A stretch of 64,000 nt of DNA from the NCBI GenBank assembly GCA_905182985.1, contig CAJJDN010000097.1, positions 204,526-268,525 on the forward strand. The letters are read 5' to 3'. Shown one piece after another: positions 61,443 to 64,000 of the stretch (positions within the stretch are counted from its first letter, which is position 1; the number at the start of each line of letters is the position of its first letter). The position numbers were made by a program, and so were the translations under genes. The DNA comes from Paramecium sonneborni. Lineage: Eukaryota > Ciliophora > Oligohymenophorea > Peniculida > Parameciidae. The notes below the pieces were generated by a model. The model saw only the letters and a program-made list of their open reading frames with translations, had not been told where the DNA came from and did not search any database.

Positions 61443-62423
61443 TCATTATTTAGATACTAAAAGATGAATGAGAAAAATACTTTGTTTAAAAGTAATACGT
61501 GAATCGCCAAATTGCCTTCCATTTTATTTCAAAATTAAGTACATAAGATTTTCATTTTATAAGAGGAGTTATCCTGAAGGTTTTGAGTTAGGTCTTTTAA
61601 GTTCGATTTCATCTGGTTCACAATTAGTTTGACTAACAATCCAGTTGAGGAATTCTTGGTTGTTTTTTTTAGAATCTAGATTTTCAAAAGCAATTTTATA
61701 TCCATCATCTTCTTATTCTACTTATTCTTATTAATTATTTTTAGAATTGTTATTATTGTTTGAAAATTGTTTTCCATTATTAAATTTGGCTTCTCTGACA
61801 AATATTTGAATTTCATTACTTTAATATTTACCATCCTAATATTTTTGGAATATTGATACTTTTTCTTACAATCTAAATTTTCTACCTTCTAAAATTAATA
61901 ATTTCTAAACTTTGTCTGCTCCAGTAACAACAACATAACCTTTGGTAGGTTATTTCTATACTTTTTTACATTCTTCAATTTGTGCCTATATCAAATCACA
62001 TCTCTCAAGAATATAATTGATAATTTAGATGGGTACAGTGTTAGAAGGCAGATTTTAGATTTCAACAACTAGAAATATGTCTAGAGAAATACCAAATTTT
62101 TATTTAGAGTTATCTGGAACACTATCAAGGTATTTTTGTTTTTTTTTGATTTCTCTTTCAATAGATTTGCCACCTTTATAACCTCCAGGAATTCTACAAC
62201 CTTGCATATCATAAAAGTTATAATCTTGATCAAAATATCCTGCAGGTTCTCCATCTCTATCATAATAATTTAATTCTTTATCAACCCAACCACCATAATC
62301 ATCAACAATATATATATCAGTAGAATTGGCAGATTGGGCAATTCGAAATCCTTCTCCCTCAGGACCGTCGTATTAAATATATTAATCAAAAAGGGCTGGG
62401 TTATGAGATGGTTTATGTGTCAT
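61443..62423 (-). CDS. Possible RNA-binding (RRM-like) protein, 326 aa
   Basis: Intronless frame from ATG 62423 to TGA 61443-61445. Residues ~40-80 are rich in Y, D and G (VDDYGGWVDKELNYYDRDGE). Two RRM-like stretches follow: FLVVEIQNLPSNTVPIQIIN leading to KGYVVVTGADKVQKLLILEG, and YKIAFENLDSKKNNQEFLNW leading to SGQLLLQNENLMYLILKQNG. The beta-strand order and the G.V.V / LL.L.G patterns fit RRMs, but RNP1 aromatics are poorly kept. Function unknown. It diverges from the MAP kinase gene, 158 bp between starts. Confidence 0.55.
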
Positions 62424-62581
62424 GAATAAAATATATAATTATTATATATATAAAACACTATATAACAATATAGAAAGTAGTCTAATGGAAGTATAATAAA
62501 AGAAAAAATGTATAATAATGTAGTTTTTTTGTTCAAAGGGAGTCGTACTGATCAATTATATATTTTAAATAAATAATATAA

Positions 62582-63712
<1,131 letters not shown>

Positions 63713-63732
63713 TTTATTTTTATTAATTTAAT

Positions 63733-64000
63733 ATGGATCTGAGTTCCTAACTAAATTAGATGAAATTTATTACAGGTCTTGATTTTCGTTAAAATCTTAT
63801 TGATAATGGACATCTAGGTTAAGGAAACAATATGGTTTATAATGTCTTGGTAAATGGATAAATATATGCTTTAAAAGTAAAGCATTTTTATTAATGAAGT
63901 AAGTCATAATCAACTCATGCAACATTGAAAATGAAATCAAAATTATGCAATCTTTATCTCCTTCTCCTTATCTTATCAATCTTATAGATTATATGATACT
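63733..64000 (+). CDS. Protein kinase, 5' part, cut by the window edge
   Basis: Starts ATG 63733, 20 bp after the MAP kinase stop. A glycine-rich loop (GHLGQGNNMVYNV) and the strand IYALK are followed by a 23-nt intron (63877-63899), then NIENEIKIMQSLSPSPYLIN, the alphaC helix with its Glu. The rest lies outside the window. Subfamily cannot be judged. Confidence 0.7.

Overview
The window looks like macronuclear DNA of a ciliate close to Paramecium. It is very A+T-rich, with G+C near one fifth by eye. In every recognisable gene TAA and TAG are read inside conserved domains as glutamine, and only TGA ends the frame. Almost every gene is cut by tiny GT..AG introns, mostly 22-30 nt and usually GTA...TAG, that restore the frame exactly. 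Coordinates below come from splicing these by hand; for most spliced genes the exon sum is a multiple of three. No tRNA, rRNA, CRISPR array or intact transposon was seen.

Layout. 0.2-3.2 kb: an unknown Q/K-rich protein, then two tandem, decayed membrane-protein units. 3.6-20.8 kb: a dense run rich in cilium and motor genes: LC8, an EH-domain protein, coiled-coil proteins, a kinesin-12, a CEP83-like protein, outer-arm dynein intermediate chain DNAI1, Tctex1 light chain and a TTLL ligase, with the splicing factor ISY1, a helical-repeat protein and a KDEL-receptor-like protein between them. 20.8-27.7 kb: Rab2-like GTPase, kynurenine-type aminotransferase, cyclophilin, a B-box/coiled-coil protein and an ankyrin protein. 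28.0-33.7 kb: an oxysterol-binding protein with PH and START-like domains, a pseudogene and a CaM-kinase-like kinase. 34.1-42.7 kb: a 2,843-residue IP3-receptor-type calcium channel. 42.8-52.4 kb: basic protein, KTI12, coiled-coil protein, a pseudogene with four in-frame TGAs, ULK-like kinase, divergent importin alpha and a U1-70K-like relic. 53.1-57.4 kb: alternative oxidase, two unknown proteins, serine carboxypeptidase and a Myb-like protein. 58.4-64.0 kb: a fragmented relic, a pseudokinase, unknown and RRM-like proteins, an ERK-type MAP kinase and a truncated kinase.

Genes are independent single units, not operons. Gaps are often 10-60 bp, including two divergent pairs whose ATGs are only 10-11 bp apart. 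Several dynein and axoneme parts (LC8, Tctex1, DNAI1, TTLL) lie within 17 kb; all would act in cilium assembly and beating. The decayed loci fit a genome with many gene duplicates, but that is inference.
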